From the NCBI GenBank assembly GCA_013398955.1, contig VWPU01012714.1, positions 124,001 through 188,000 on the forward strand: a DNA stretch of 64,000 nucleotides, read 5' to 3'. Under the pieces are notes generated by a model. It searched no databases. It saw only the letters and a list, made by a program, of their open reading frames with translations, and had not been told where the DNA came from. Shown here piece after piece: positions 63,806-64,000 of the stretch (the first letter of the stretch is position 1; every line of letters starts with the position of its first letter). The stretch is from Callaeas wilsoni. Its lineage: Eukaryota > Chordata > Aves > Passeriformes > Callaeidae. The position numbers were made by a program, and so were the translations under genes.

Positions 63806-64000
63806 CTACCCTTTTAAGTAGAGAGTAAGCTAAGAGAGCATTTGGCCCCTCTGTAATGAAGGCAAGCTAAATAATACTTAGCCATTCCAGCAGAAAAGCA
63901 GAAAAGCCATTGAATCCCTATAAGGCTGTTAAGATCTTTTGTATTCCAGTACAAAACAAGGGAAGGTAGACTGAGCTTNGAAAGCCACCCTTTTAAGTGG
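63806..64000. repeat. Two similar 16-nt hairpins and an N base
   Basis: CTACCCTTTTAAGTAG at 63806-63821 and CCACCCTTTTAAGTGG at 63985-64000 share the same eight-base loop. Both have a 4-bp stem, and one stem pair differs by a compensating change (T-A against C-G). Between them, at 63979, is an undetermined base, so the second copy may sit at an assembly join. Confidence 0.55.

Larger units (their letters stand above)
41750..64000 (-). other. OTC: OTC gene, 3' part (exons 4-10), partial
   Basis: This is the gene body of ornithine transcarbamylase, the mitochondrial-matrix enzyme that forms citrulline from ornithine and carbamoyl phosphate. It runs right to left. The seven exons have lengths 88, 154, 123, 54, 150, 138 and 60 coding bases (767 in all), the same as human exons 4 to 10, and join in phase. 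They encode about residues 100-354 of the 354-residue precursor. I see no stop or frameshift. Exons 1-3, which carry the start codon, the presequence and the STRTR phosphate-binding loop, were not found before 64000 and should lie beyond it. In other amniotes the neighbours are RPGR (upstream) and TSPAN7 (downstream); neither is visible in this window. Confidence 0.96.
60507..64000 (-). other. OTC: OTC intron 3, partial
   Basis: Sequence upstream of exon 4 to the window edge. I searched by eye for exon 3 (a STRTR-type loop preceded by an EKRS-like run) and exon 2 on the minus strand and found neither, so the intron is at least 3.5 kb. It holds a purine-only tract (61924-61970), two similar short hairpins at 63806 and 63985, and one undetermined base at 63979. 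Confidence 0.8.

Noticed and set aside
1..64000. CRISPR arrays, operons, integrons, phage or toxin systems
   Set aside because: The sequence is vertebrate nuclear DNA; no regular spacer-repeat array other than the simple polypyrimidine array exists, and no prokaryotic-type gene cluster is present.

Overview
This window is vertebrate nuclear DNA, almost certainly from a bird and probably a songbird. It has long non-coding stretches, spliced exons with GT..AG borders, and 5'-truncated CR1 LINEs, which are the dominant retroposon of bird and reptile genomes and end here in the ATTCTATG/ATTCTGTG-type tail. It also has compact solo LTRs of a type common in songbirds. There are no operons, CRISPR arrays or other prokaryotic features. 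Species assignment is inference.

The only protein-coding gene I can support is ornithine transcarbamylase (OTC), on the minus strand. Its last seven exons (4 to 10) lie between 60506 and 41939. All seven have the same lengths as the human exons (88, 154, 123, 54, 150, 138 and 60 coding bases) and proper splice sites. They read without interruption from about residue 100 to the stop codon after residue 354. The visible catalytic motifs (HPLQ, DTWISMG, HCLP) are intact. Exons 1 to 3, including the start codon, the mitochondrial presequence and the STRTR carbamoyl-phosphate loop, lie beyond 64000.

Layout. Positions 1 to 41.7 kb are intergenic sequence downstream of OTC. In other amniotes TSPAN7 follows OTC, but I find none of its exons here. 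This part holds a 604-bp solo LTR with a 5-bp target duplication (1331-1944), a perfect 50-bp polypyrimidine array (2815-3246), CR1 tails at 13.5 and 36.5 kb, an ancient MIR-type SINE at 29.9 kb and an LTR-like block at 41.1 kb. Positions 41.75 to 64 kb are the OTC gene. Its introns contain a CR1 reverse-transcriptase fossil (intron 9), a 411-bp solo LTR with a 6-bp target duplication (intron 5), an assembly scar (intron 5), another CR1 and a short LTR-like repeat (intron 4).

OTC makes citrulline from ornithine and carbamoyl phosphate in the mitochondrial matrix. Birds excrete uric acid and have no complete hepatic urea cycle, so an OTC with full exon structure and intact motifs is the most biologically interesting point. 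I found no evidence of a new molecular system.
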